64,000 bases of DNA from Patiria pectinifera (taxonomy: Eukaryota > Echinodermata > Asteroidea > Valvatida > Asterinidae): NCBI GenBank assembly GCA_029964075.1, contig CM057136.1, positions 186,001 to 250,000 on the forward strand, given 5' to 3'. Of the stretch, positions 9,966 to 21,045 are shown in pieces (within the stretch, counting starts at the first letter, position 1; the number at the start of each line of letters is the position of its first letter). The position numbers and the translations under genes were made by a program. Under the pieces are notes generated by a model that was given only the letters and a program-made list of their open reading frames with translations, had not been told where the DNA came from and did not search any database.

Positions 9966-10259
9966 AAATTAAAAGTGGCAAAAATATATGGAGTTCATCA
10001 AATAAGGTTTTCCCCTTCTTTAAATTAGGTTGTTTCCTATTTTTTTAAGTGATTGTGACAATAACAAATTATGTTGCCATGTTGTAATTTATGGCATGAA
10101 GCAAACACGAGGAGCACTCGCATGACACAATTAAGCAGGTACAAGTGATTCCTATAACTTTCAATCACTTCCTTCACATCCCCATGAACATCAACATCTC
10201 AAGGACAGACTGTTCAGCTGTAATTAGTGTCTTGTTGTTTAATTAAATTATTGTTATTT

Positions 10260-10420
10260 ATTATCCGCGGTCTCGGTCTCGGTCTCGGTCTCGGACCATT
10301 TCGGTCTCGGTCTCGGTCCGCCTTGAAGGGGCTGGTCTCGGTCTCGGTCTCGGTCTCGCAACTTCATGTCTCGGTCTTGGTCTCGGTCTCGGACTATCCG
10401 GTCTCGACTACAACACTGGT
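10260..10420. repeat. (GGTCTC)n array, second locus, with hAT-like end
   Basis: Hexamer ggtctc units run from about 10,268 to 10,407 and end ccggtctcgactacaacactg. This is the inverted form of the cagtgttgtag end at 7,828. The left terminus is missing. Overlapping Arg/Asp- or Val/Ser-rich open frames are microsatellite artefacts. Confidence 0.75.
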
Positions 10421-12320
10421 TAGTATAATGGATCAAATATTGTTACACTGACACGTTTGTAGTTTTGTGTTCGAAAATGCTGAGAGTAAACAAAAACTTT
10501 CAAGTAGTCTGGTTCCCTGACTCCACTAAAGATGAAATGGATAAAAAAAATACTGGAAAATTGTAAGGGAACCAGTTTAGCTGGCCTGCACCCGTTCATG
10601 AACATGGAACCAATAGCAATGGACTGGAATAAAAATAGTAAATTAGGAGCAGTAGTTGAAAAATAGTCAGGTTTTTCCAACGGTGGTCGGCCGACCACCG
10701 TTGGAAATGTATACAAAAGTACCATTTTTTCTTGAAAATGACTTCACACCAGGGGCCCTAAATTTACATGATGCTTTAGACTGTCATTTACCAACATCCT
10801 AGTAAGGTATTTCGTAACAACTTGGTAGTTTTATTTTCGATGTTTGCAAATGTTGTATTTTTAGTCCGAAAATTTGGGACTCTCAATACTGTGTATGAGA
10901 GTCCCAAAACTTAAGGAATTGAAAACATGCAATACAAGAAAATAGACTTGTACCTGAAACAACCAGTCCAACAACTCTTCAGCAGTACTGCATCGATCAA
11001 CTGTGCCAAAAGAAACGTGTGGCATGAACCGCGAACTTGTCACTATGTTTACTACACATTTATCCATAGTCAGGCACCAGACAAATGACTATGAATGAAC
11101 AGGTCAGTCTTTTCAAATAGTTGGACCATGGTTGGACATGTACCAGTCTAGTCTTTAGCCTCATTTTGAAATCACTTAAATTCCCTCTCACGTGCAAAAT
11201 ATTGAAGAAATGTCTCCTTTAAACATTGAATTGAGTCTGCAAATTTGGTTGGTGAAATTCAGAGGACTTTTTCTTTGCCCAGTGGAAGTTTTGGAGAAAT
11301 TTGCTGGCTATAAAGTGAGTAAAGTGGGCCTGATTTAGTTTTACACGTTTCAGAGCACTCCAGGCACCAGTCCGTGTCGAACCCTGCCGGAAACGAAACC
11401 AAGTTTTGAAAAAGGGCAGTCATGTTAATTTTTACTGTGAAGGACGGGAAACATTACATTAAAAAAGGGGGTTAAAAAAGTATCATTCCATCTTATTTTG
11501 TAATGGAGAGAGAAATACATCTAGATCAATTTGAGCTTGGTTTTAAAATCAAAAGTGGAAATGCTACATGGTTTTTTTAAATTAAAGCTGGAGAAGCATA
11601 TTACAGCAGAACCCTAAATTTTCAGAAACTAACATGGAAAAGAAAGGGTGAAAATTACACTTTGAAAACAAATTAAATTAAGGTGTATCTGCTTATTTTA
11701 AGAAGAGTGATATGTTACCCAAAAATTCACTGAGGGTTAAAATGTATTACATGGATATAATCTTTAAAATATAACCCGTGATGATAAAGCCTGTCTATTG
11801 AAGCATTGTTGCTCAGCCTGCGATACGCAGATAAATCATGTCATACATAATGCAGTAAGCACGGGAATTGACACAAAGAGACAAAACCATTAACTTGTAT
11901 TTCCAAATGTTAATTGACATCGAGAGGTTTTTGATAAGGAAAACACATAAACTGCTATCATATATAATGCAGTACTAGCTTGCCCAGTCGTATTCGCTAT
12001 TTGCTAAACTTTTATTGACTGCAAAGGAATCCCCCCGGGCCGATGCATGAATTCATTGTGTTTGACTCGTGGCAGAAAAAAATACCCTTGAAATGTATGT
12101 GGGAGGCTGCCCCTAGAATACTGAATCAGACTTAAAATTGAAAACCGTCTGCTAAATAAATAAATAATAGGTCATGCCATTTGTTGGCAATTGCCAATTC
12201 AGTTTTAACGTGTGTAATTATGAAAAAGTCGTTATGCCTGATAATATGGTGAACACCAAATTGATCGAGCTGTCATACATAATGAGACAACTGCGGAAAA
12301 TGCGATACCATTGCGGTCAG
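10421..12320. other. No gene recognised; one perfect palindrome
   Basis: AT-rich DNA. A segment around 10,505-10,610 (tctggttccctgac, ggaaccag, cacccgttcatgaac) recurs in diverged form at about 32,452-32,560. A perfect 34-bp palindrome at 10,674-10,707 is listed separately. No splice-bounded coding segment was convincing. Confidence 0.5.
10674..10707. repeat. Perfect 34-bp palindrome
   Basis: The 17-bp arm tttccaacggtggtcgg is followed directly by its exact reverse complement with no spacer. The centre is ggtcggccgacc. It stands alone in AT-rich DNA and has no neighbouring G/C run. It could be a self-fused transposon end or a protein-binding palindrome. Confidence 0.95.
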
Positions 12321-12321
12321 T

Positions 12322-12500
12322 GTGGCGTATCCAGCTTTTGATGTCGGGGGGGGGGGGGGCAACCGCACTCGCACATCCGCGCCGAAAATGTAGACATGTT
12401 TTTTCTCCGGACACTTTTGATGAAAATAGTTACTTAAAAAATATCTTTCCAAAAAATCCCCTGGGGGCAAGATGCCCCCTCCCCCTCTGGATACGCCTCT
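12322..12500. mobile_element. Short MITE with GGCGTATCCAG ends, copy 1
   Basis: The left end gtggcgtatccagc and the right end ctggatacgcctc pair as inverted repeats, with a G run just inside the left end and C-rich DNA inside the right. A longer relative at 40,157-40,518 has the same layout (tatccagc, G run, gtagacatgtttttt, then ctggatatgccac). A partial third copy begins at about 38,130. Confidence 0.75.
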
Positions 12501-13250
12501 CATTTGTGGTGGGGTGGGGGAGGGCATAAAGGATCAATGGTCCTGATTCTATTGGGCACCTCACTTTCTCCAACTGGTGTCCGCACTTATTTTGTGTTTT
12601 ATTACAATTTCATCTGCCAAAAATTTCATGTCCAATTTGACTTCTCGTAATTTTATTTTATGAAAGTATTCTGAACCTCGGTCTTTTTATGAATGTCAAA
12701 CCACCTTTTTTGTGTTATCCTCACCAATGTGTTGGATATACCATGTACTGTCTTTCTGTGGAAGTATGTTTTAATTTCATTTATGTTTTAATTTCATGTA
12801 TTGAAACCATTGTACGTTTTGAATGTAGATGACCACAATGGAACTAATCTGCGTTTAGCTTTTTGTGTGTTATACCTCGACAATGCCTCGGATACACATT
12901 GTATTTCTGTATTTCTGTGATTCTAGTCTGTTTTCAATTTAATTTAATGTTCATTTGTTCTTTGTAAGATATTCTTTGAGATTGTCAAATAAAAACGGGA
13001 GTTTTCAGTCGTCCGATCACTTCACAACCCGAATTTGATAGACAGCAAACAGTTCCGTGAATATCGATCAATAGTATTACTTCTACAAACTGTCGCAAAC
13101 TGTAGCATGGTCCTGCAAAGCGCGCGATACAACAAAGATTTCAAACTGACATGGAGGGTTGTTCATCCAACGATTTGTTATAGTGCACAGATATGGATTG
13201 TAGTGGTCAGTAGCATTTTGGAATAAATATGCACAATTTTATTCGAATTA
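12501..13250. other. No gene recognised
   Basis: AT-rich DNA in which a loosely repeated theme recurs (ttaatttcat, gtatttctgtg, ataccatgtac). No exon or bounded element was seen. Confidence 0.45.
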
Positions 13251-14951
13251 TATATACGTTTTCCCGGCCACTTTCGCTAAGTTTTCATTCAATTTAACGC
13301 CTGGCTCATTCGATTTAGATTGAAATTGAAAGATCATGCAGATGGGCATTCGACAATAAAAAGGAATCGTTCAATTTCACTATCCGAGCATTCTATCGCC
13401 TTTAAGCTTCACTCGTCCCTATCAAAGATGCATTCATATTAAAAGTATCGCGTTGTTCATTCAATTTCGTCTAAACCAGTAGTAAGGGGTTGATCGGGCA
13501 TTCGTTTTCATTAATGGGCAAACATATTACACATTTTGTCAAACGTCTTTTAAGACTTCATATACGTGTCCGTATTCCTTAGCGTATTAAAATCATATTT
13601 GATGTCTTCAATCCGTAGATACCTTTCATTCTTAATTGAAGGGTATGTGCAATGAATTTTTCTCAGGATTTTGTAGTGCAACTGTTTACTACTGTGAAAT
13701 GTAAGGAAACTACACATCTGACAACATGTTGTTGTTAAATCTTATTGCAAAAGTGCACTTTTTTAAACATTTAAAAGTGTCCATGCTTTTCCGGACTACG
13801 TATGAACGCGTTGTTACTGTGATGTCATTTCAGGAAGACACTGTTCAGTTTAGGGGTTTTTCTTTCAAATTATTCATCCAAAATTGCTAATTGAAAACAT
13901 TTGTGGGAAAGGGTCGCTCATTGGCTTACTGCCATGTACTGACACATCATAGAATCACCAAAAATAAAAAAAAAATTCTGACAGCAAAATATCCAAAATT
14001 CTAGCAACTTTTTGTGCTGAAATAGCCATGTAACATTAATCATGCCCAGAATGCCATCTTAGGTTTTTTAATGAAAATGAAACTTTGCATTAGCATAAAA
14101 ACAAAAAAGGCACCAAAACACTCTTCAAAATGGAAAATTAAACTTGCAAATAAGGTTAAATGTGACACAAAGATGTATTTTTAATGTTTGCATTGAAAAC
14201 TTACTTTGCATGGGCCCTTTGAATACGGTAAGCGTTTAGTCAGACATACGCAAGAAAAGATTTAAGAAATAACGCAAGAGAAGTGTTCCTGATGGTACAA
14301 CCATTGCCAAACATACGTGTCCCGATGTCTTGCTCGTCAAGAAATCGTCAACGTAAAGATGCCCCTTGCTCAAACGATTAAACAAGTAGAAAAGATCAAC
14401 AGTGAAAAAAGAAATTATCTTAGTTTCTTTCAGTTGATAATTTCCTTACATCTTGTTTCCCTCATATCAGTTAATTTGTAACATTGTAAATGTTACAGCC
14501 ATCAACAAAAAAAAAAAAAATTGAGGGGGGGGGGGAATGAACCTCGGAGGAAAATAGGAAAATATATATCGATTAAAAAAGGTTACTAATTTAAATGACC
14601 AAACGATGAAAGTGATTGCCCATAAACGAATAAAATACGAAAAGCATGGTTGTACGTTTTAAGCTCACAGATGTTCGCTAATTTGAATGCATCAACCGTC
14701 AAAAAGTTGCAAAGACTTAATTAAAGACTGCTACAAGTTAAGTCGTGAATGCACCAAAACGAAATAGGCTGCCCGAAAATGAAAACGAACATTCAGAGCA
14801 AAATCTTGGCTGCCTAAAAATGAAAAGTGAATGAACCCAAAATGAAAAAGAAACCCCAATTTGACCACATGTGCAAAACTCACGCGAAATTGAATGGCTG
14901 ATAATGAAACTGATTAGAAAAATTAGGAAATTCGCCGGGAAAACCTATATT
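13251..14951 (-). mobile_element. TATA-flanked inverted-repeat element 'GGTTTTCCCGGC', copy A
   Basis: Begins tatacgttttcccggcc and ends gccgggaaaacctata; about 1.7 kb, oriented opposite to copies at 27.8 and 41.2 kb. The interior is conserved between copies (agaaatcgtcaacgtaaaga, acatttgacaacat-type segments) and rich in dispersed cattcaatttc / gaaattgaatg motifs in both orientations. No open frame of note, so it is non-autonomous. The family is unassigned. Confidence 0.85.
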
Positions 14952-15289
14952 AACAAATGTCGCAAGTCATAAATGTCAGCCTTATGCGATTTCTAATTTA
15001 GAGATGGGAGCACAAAAGCTTTTAAACTCGATTATCTCCAAAAGTGTTTTTTTTTTTGCGTGCCTTGGCTGCTAACGTCTTTTCTCTTGGCACACGAAAT
15101 TGTTCCATTTCAATTAACCAGGCCTGCAAAGATAAAGCAATGGAATACGACAAACAAATAGATTATTGTTGTATCGAAGAAGGCATAAAGTGATGTGTAA
15201 ACACGACAAAGAAAAGGTACGGGATGAAGTACCTAATTGTTGGTAGATTCGTGTGCTATAAGACTCCGGTATTATTATTAAGACGGTCC
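14952..15289. other. No gene recognised
   Basis: AT-rich spacer with a T run at about 15,048. Nothing supportable. Confidence 0.5.
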
Positions 15290-15560
15290 GCGAAACATTA
15301 TGTCATGGTGACACCATAGGTCATGGGACGTCATCTTAAAGGTGTATATTTTAAAGTCCTATATTTAGAGAACTACAAGTCTGACCGGGTTGTGACTCGG
15401 TATGAAAGTAAATAGGGGCGTGTTATTGGCAGAAATGGAGTTGATTTCATTATGACGTTACCATGGGTCATGTGACGCCATCGTAAATTCCCATAAATAA
15501 CTACGAGACTTCATGGAACTTTGGTCATACATGAAATTGATGATTTACCTGACTGCACAG
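15290..15560. repeat. Degenerate repeat related to the 171-bp array
   Basis: Segments such as gtcatgggacgtcatcttaaaggtg and gtcatgtgacgccatc occur twice about 150 bp apart. They resemble the decayed unit at 19,255-19,340 (gtcatgtgacgtccctt, cctatatttacag). It is probably an old fragment of the same family. Confidence 0.4.
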
Positions 15561-15705
15561 ACATAGAGTTATAAATAATCGTTATGTTGAAAAGCCCTAT
15601 GTTCTGTTCAATGAACAGACATAGACCCGACAGTGGTTTATTTTAAAATTCTTTGCTGCCTTCAACTTTACGTCATGTTTGACTCTTGCTTTTTCTTTTC
15701 TTCAG

Positions 15706-15787
15706 ATGTTTAACTTGAGAAGTGGCCATCAAGCCATGGCATCGGGCTGGAATTTAAATGCATTGCTGACAGCACTAATTGCTATAG
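15706..15787 (+). CDS. Candidate short 5' exon (82 nt), possibly of the discoidin gene
   Basis: A strong acceptor (pyrimidine tract ttttcttttcttcag) ends at 15,705 and a good donor (tatag|gtacgt) follows 15,787. Between them an ATG-started open stretch encodes 27 residues, ending in a hydrophobic segment (NALLTALIAI), and stops in phase 1. The exon at 22,637 also begins in phase 1, so the two could be joined. However, that exon has its own ATG and signal peptide, so this one may be an alternative or non-coding leader, or a chance match. Confidence 0.35.
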
Positions 15788-15867
15788 GTACGTTACTAAT
15801 TATCAAGTTCGTTCAGTTGCAATGTTATATTTATATGGCTCTCTTGTATTCAATTATCAAGTAGAGT

Positions 15868-16185
15868 GGTGTCGCCTCATGGTCTGCAGCATCAAATTCA
15901 AAATCTGTGGTTAATTGTTCAATTAGATTGTTGGTTCGAGTCCATCATGGGCTTGCGGTGCGTGTGTCCTTGGGCAGGATATTTTGTCCTCACTTCTTGT
16001 TTTTGTGAGCCTGGGCAGCATTTTTTGTGGTTAATTTTTGGCTGCTTTGCACCTAAATGGAAGCGTTGTGTTGTATACTCCCCAGGGAGCTGAGACGGTT
16101 GTTTTATGAGCCCAACGAGCAGGGGTAATAATTATGTTAAGCGCTTTGAGAGTCCATCTGGTACCGATGAATTTCAATTCGTTTA
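15868..16185 (+). mobile_element. tRNA-derived SINE
   Basis: It has a B box (ggttcgagtcc, about 15,933-15,943) with an upstream A-box-like region starting gtggtgtcgcctcatgg. The body includes gtgtccttgggcaggatattttgtcctcac, a block typical of SINE central domains widespread in marine animals, and the tail ends taagcgctttgagag. No flanking duplication was confirmed. Confidence 0.65.
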
Positions 16186-16660
16186 TTACGAGCCATTAAA
16201 TTGCAATTAGATTAACCATATTGCCAGTAATAATCACTCTCCTGACCGGAACTTCGAGTTTATATCTCTGGTTCTCTTCAGAACCATTCTTGAGAAATTA
16301 TTCCCACATGGTGTTTCCTCAAACCTTTCATTCATTAATATCTCCACTATGCATGCAAAGCCTCAAATCTTACTCATAATGCCAGTGAAAAGACTGTAAC
16401 TGCGCTGAAGCTGCTTTTTGCAAATTGCAGCACCGAGACATTATTTCTCGACGACACATTAACCTCAATAATGGTCATTAATTGAACATACTTTAACATG
16501 ATGTCAAAATTTGGTGATTTGTTTGACGACTCCAATCCCATTGGCATCATGATACTACAATCTGTCCGTACTTCATTACGTTACTGTCCTTTTCAGACTT
16601 TATACTTATACTTCAGTACATTAAATATTTAGAATATTAAGTCCACAAACCGCTTATGAT
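16186..16660. other. No gene recognised
   Basis: AT-rich intergenic or intronic sequence with no supportable feature. Confidence 0.5.
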
Positions 16661-16664
16661 TTTT

Positions 16665-16753
16665 AGCTGTTTCGGCAATTCAGCCGAAACAGCTCTTGTT
16701 TTCGTTAAGATTTTTTTTTTTTTTTAGCTGTTTCGGTTACAACCGAAACAGCT
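16665..16753. repeat. Two AGCTGTTTCGG hairpins with T tracts
   Basis: agctgtttcgg and ccgaaacagct pair at 16,665-16,675/16,684-16,694 and again at 16,726-16,736/16,743-16,753. Each is followed by cttgttttcgttaa and a long T run. The same ccgaaacagct sits beside hairpins at 17,983 and 19,449. Together these look like terminal parts of a Helitron-like or foldback family that carries the nearby tandem arrays. Confidence 0.65.
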
Positions 16754-16989
16754 CTTGTTTTCGTTAAAGTTTTTTTTTTTCTTTTTTTTTTTCTTTTTCT
16801 CTTTCAGACTCTTCTCCATAGGGTTTGTACACGTTTTTTCTTCTGCAAGGGCACTTTGGCACTTTCTTAAATTGCATCAACCTCATACTTGGCACACACT
16901 TAGACCACCATCCACAGATGGTCCTAGAAGAAATTCGTAATCATGACGTCATCAAGTGTCAAGTTACGTAACATTAAAGGTGCATTTTT

Positions 16990-17200
16990 TGTCCATAGAT
17001 TTGTACACGTTCTTTTCTCCATAGGGTTTGTACACGTTCTTTTCTCCATAGGTTTTGTACACGTTCTTTTCTCCATAGGGTTTGTACACGTTCTTTTCTC
17101 CATAGGGTTTGTACACGTTCTTTTCTCCTTAGGGTTTGTACACGTTCTTTTCTCCATAGGCATTGTGCACGTTGTTTTCTCCATAGGCTTTGTACCCATG
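16990..17200 (+). repeat. 27-bp minisatellite, about 8 units
   Basis: The unit catagggtttgtacacgttcttttctc is repeated head to tail with few changes. 27 bp is a multiple of three, so both strands stay open: a nine-residue FSIGFVHVL repeat on plus and a basic repeat on minus. Neither has gene context. The units also occur singly in the 171-bp array (catatgttttgtacacgtt), so the minisatellite arose by local amplification of part of that repeat. Confidence 0.9.
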
Positions 17201-18058
17201 GGGTCGGACAACTCGACCGTTATCCAACTTGACATTTTGACAGCGTGCGCGTGCATGCCTTGCCGCCCTACAGCTGGCCAGGTCCCCGCGCACTCTACGC
17301 GGTACAGTCATGATGCCACAGATTATGCGGCTTACATAAATGTGACGAACTTGTAGTTGGGTATGTGAGTTGGGATAATCATGATTTATCAGAAGTTAGC
17401 AACTTTATAGACTAACTTATAGACTAAATATAGACACCAGAAATAAGTTGCTAAATACAGGTACACTTTGACACTTTCCTAAATCTATCCTCGACCCGCG
17501 CTATCATCATCTGCGCACCTGGGTATGTCCATAAATAAGGGGTCCAAAAGTGTGACATTTTTGGTGTCCCTGTTACACCGGACCTGTTTAATTTGCCATT
17601 CAAGTGTCAATAAAAATGACTTCACACTATTTTTCATTTGTTTACCAGGTAGTTTGCTTTACATAATCACTCTTAGAATCAGAGACGTGTGTCCTGAATT
17701 ATAAAATCTTACACAAGTCAGATGTAACTCGGACACCAAAATTGGACCCTAAATTTATGGAATCACCCACCTTCATGTACGCTTTGCACGCGCACCCATT
17801 CCCAAACGCAAAGAAAGAGGACTGCGCACACATTGAACCACGTGGATTTAGGACGTCTGACATAAATCGACTTCACACACTTGGCACACACGGCAAAAAC
17901 TTGGAATCCCCACACAAAGGTTCTGGGTTCGATAGCCGCCGATGGCCACGTCAATCTTTTTCATTCAAAGACAGAAAAAACACCGAAACAGCTCGGTGTT
18001 TGTTTACCTACAAACACAACGTCCGTCTAGTTTTTTTTTTTTTTCTCCTTTTTCAGAC
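17201..18058. other. No gene recognised; Helitron-like 3' terminus near the end
   Basis: A weak B-box-like string (gggttcgatagcc) occurs at about 17,927 without an A box. At 17,983-18,030 ccgaaacagct is followed by a GTGTTTGT/ACAAACAC hairpin and, 9 bp later, CTAG then T. Hairpin plus CTAG is the form of Helitron 3' ends. Confidence 0.45.
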
Positions 18059-19230
18059 TTTTTCTCCATAGGTTTAACACACGTTTCTTCTACCAGTCCA
18101 CTTTGCCACTTTTGTAAATCCGATTGATTTCAGACTTGGTACATACTTAGACCACCACCCACAGATGGTCCTAGAAGAAATTCGTGATCGTGACGTCATC
18201 AGGTGTCAGGTTACGTCACATTAAAGATGCATTTTTCCCCATATGTTTTGTACACGTTTTAAAACACTCCAGTTTGGCATCTTTGTAAATCCGATCGACT
18301 TTAAACTTAATTCATACTTAGACCACCACCCACAGATGGTTCTAGACGAAATTCGTGATCGTGACGTCATCAAGTGTCGGGTTACGTCACATTAAAGATG
18401 CATTTTTCCCCATATGTTTTGTACACGTTTTAAAACACTCCAGTTTGGCATCTTTGTAAATCCGATCGGCTTTAAACTTAATTCATACTTAGACCACCAC
18501 CCACAGATGGTTCTAGACGAAATTCGTGATCGTGACGTCATCAAGTGTCGGGTTACGTCACATTAAAGATGCATTTTTCCCCATAGGGTTTGTACATGTA
18601 TTAAAACGCTCCATTTCGGCACTTTCGTAAATCCGATCAATGTTACAATTGGTACACACTTAGACCATCACCCACAGATGGTCCTTGAAGAAATTCGTGA
18701 TCGTGACGTCATCAGGTGTCACGTTACTTCACATTAAAGATGCACATTTTCCCCATATGTTTTGTACACGTTATAAAACACTTCACCTTGGCACCTTCAT
18801 AAATGCGATCGACCTCAGGCTTAATACATACTTCGACCACCACCCACAGATGGTCCAAGAAGAAATTAGTGATCGTGGCGTCATCAGGTGTTGGGTTACG
18901 TCACATTAAAGATGCGTTTTTCCCCATATGTTTTGTACACGTTTTAAAACACTCCACTTTGGCACCTTCGTAAATCCGATCGATCTCAGTCTTGATACAT
19001 ACTTAGACCACCACCCACAGATGGTCCTAGAAGAAATGCGCGATCGTGCCGTCATCAGGTGTCAGGTGTTGTTACATCACATTAAAGATGCATTTTTCCC
19101 CATAGGGTTTGTACACGTTTTAAAACACTCTACTTTGGCACTTTTGTAAATTATGCGATCGACGTTAGACCTGCTACACACTTAGACTACCACCCACAGA
19201 TGGTCCTAGAAGAAATTTGTGATCGTACCA
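18059..19230 (+). repeat. 171-bp tandem array, about 7 units, CRE palindrome in each intact unit
   Basis: Units contain gatggtcctagaagaaattc, gatcgtgacgtcatcaggtg, cattaaagatgcatttttcc and ttagaccaccacccacag. TGACGTCA starts at 18,191, 18,362, 18,533 and 18,704. The positions at 18,876 and 19,047 are mutated (tggcgtca, tgccgtca). Spacing is 171, 171, 171, 172, 171 bp. A related partial unit carrying the same CRE lies at about 16,880-16,985. TGACGTCA is the consensus CREB/ATF binding site; whether it is bound here is unknown. Confidence 0.9.
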
Positions 19231-19448
19231 ATGCCGAGATGGGTTATAGTTGAAAATTCATGTGATGTCATCATCAAATGTCATGTGACGTCCCTTAAAG
19301 GGGCATTTTGTTCTTTATAGGCCTATATTTACAGACCCATATGTTCGATTTGGAAATAACTTGACATTTATGTATAATGTGCTTTTATAGATGACATTTT
19401 TAGTGACGTCACTGATTGTTCATCGCGTGCACAGAATATTTCGAATAT

Positions 19449-19487
19449 CCGAAACAGCTTGTGTTTGTCCACAAACACATCTCTAGT
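19449..19487 (+). mobile_element. Helitron-like 3' terminus
   Basis: ccgaaacagct is followed by the hairpin TGTGTTTGT-cc-ACAAACACA (19,460-19,479), a 3-nt gap and CTAG (19,483-19,486) followed by T. A stem-loop just upstream of CTRR-T is the hallmark of Helitron ends. With the matching terminus at 18,030 and the tandem arrays inside, this resembles tandem-repeat-carrying Helentron-type elements described in molluscs and insects. Confidence 0.45.
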
Positions 19488-20389
19488 TCTTTTTTTTTGT
19501 TGCTTGAAATTAGGCCGATTCTTGAATGGCATTAAAATTAAGACAAATTGGATTTATTTGATTAAAATGCAGATTTCTTCAATTTAAATCAGATTGTTTT
19601 TTTTTTCTTATTTCAAAATATGGATACGTCTAAAAATGTGTCTAAAAACTCCCCATGCACCCTTACACCCACCACTAAGGAGTTTACAGGTTCCTATAAT
19701 ACCCATCATCCAAAAAACTCAATTGATAAATGCTTTTGAAAATTTTATACATTAAACTGAATACACTTTAAAGGTGCATGGCTTGATTGATACAGCTGAG
19801 ATACGTTGTGTGTAGATATGAATGAAAACATGAAATATGGTACGTGCACATGGTTTGCAAAAAAAATATGAGGGCAGTTCTGCATGGGCATGTTTATTTC
19901 ATACAAAATGCTTCTTATTTCATAACTGGCAACACTGATCCTTGTGTAACAAAATAGTGTTTGATCGATGGTCCTCCATACAAAGGGGGGGGGACATAAA
20001 TCAGGCCTTGACCTTTAAAAGGTATTTTATAAATCTCATTCTACATTTTTGTGGAGAAATGTCAGCAATAAGTTTATCAATTGGGACTTTAATACACTTT
20101 AAGATGGTTCAGGTAAGCGTATAAACCAGCACAGTCGATTCAGAATATGACCGTTATCGGATCAAGAAATTATTAAAGGATAAGTGTGCTGACCTTCATA
20201 TTAAAACTTCGAAGAAAAACTTTTAAAACTCACATCTTAATTTAAATCAAAAAATTGATTTGGGGTAATTATGCAACACCCAAATGTAAGTTGAGTCGAT
20301 GCTGATGAAGTAGGGATGTTTGAATTTGTTAAAAACACATCTTACTCTTTCTAATTAGGTGGAATCAGTTAATTTAAATGATTAAAATG
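19488..20389. other. No gene recognised; AT-rich with ATTTAAATC strings
   Basis: Repeated aatttaaatcaga-like strings (19,578, 20,238 and 20,373) suggest that most of this belongs to the hAT-like element whose right end is at 20,494. The left end was not identified. Confidence 0.45.
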
Positions 20390-20494
20390 ACCCTCAATCA
20401 ATTTATTTTACCAAAAATAAGATGTGTACAAAACAAAGTGATTTAAATCAGTGATTTACAAATAAATCGTTTGATTTAATTTCAGCCAACCCTG
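20390..20494. mobile_element. hAT-like element, right terminus
   Basis: Reading inward from 20,494 on the minus strand, the end is CAGGGTTGGCTGAAATTAAA followed by aaatca repeats (tgatttaaatcactttg). CAGGGTTGG plus AAATCA/TTTAAATC subterminal repeats resembles common hAT non-autonomous elements. No matching left terminus was found, so the duplication cannot be tested. Confidence 0.5.
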
Positions 20495-20689
20495 GGCCTT
20501 TAACTCACCTTTTCCCCCACGAATAAAATGAAACAGCGAGCTTGATTGATTAAACTGAAAGCACAAAAGGCAGACAAAATCAAACCAAATAATATAAAAT
20601 AATTGGGATAGACAAACGTCATGAACCTGTTTGAAGAAGCCTAAATACTTGTAAGGTGGATACGGTCGCCCTGGAACGACACTTCAATG

Positions 20690-21045
20690 TTTACTTAACC
20701 TTTTCAATATTAACGTTGAAACTTCGCAATATGAACGTTTAATTTTCGCAATATGAACGTTGTACGTTGCTTAATTTCGCAATGTGGAGCTTGATCCTTG
20801 TCATTGTGAACGATCTATTCTGTTAATGTTAACGTTCGATCTTGTCAACGTACACCACGAATCATGCTTGATGTCAATGTTGCACCTTGTTTCTTTGCAA
20901 TATGAACCATGTACATTCGCATTGTTAACGTTCGACCTTGCATCTTATTAATATCATTGTTGAACCATGTTAATATATGATGTCCTCGCCAAGCCATATA
21001 AACCGCCCACTCAATAGGATAATTGTCAATATGACGGCTGTTCAA
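20690..21045. repeat. Degenerate minisatellite based on AATATGAACGTT
   Basis: Imperfect tandem units of about 24-26 bp, e.g. cgcaatatgaacgttgtacg, gttaatgttaacgttcgat and cattgttaacgttcgacc. Divergence between units is high, so the array is old. No gene. Confidence 0.7.

Noticed and set aside
16924-17356. FSIGFVHVL-repeat protein (plus) and basic repeat protein (minus)
   Set aside because: Product of a 27-bp minisatellite. Both strands are equally open and flanking frames have no conserved or splice features.
17920-17945. tRNA gene or SINE from a B-box-like string
   Set aside because: gggttcgatagcc lacks an A box and any acceptor-stem pairing, and no second copy was seen.
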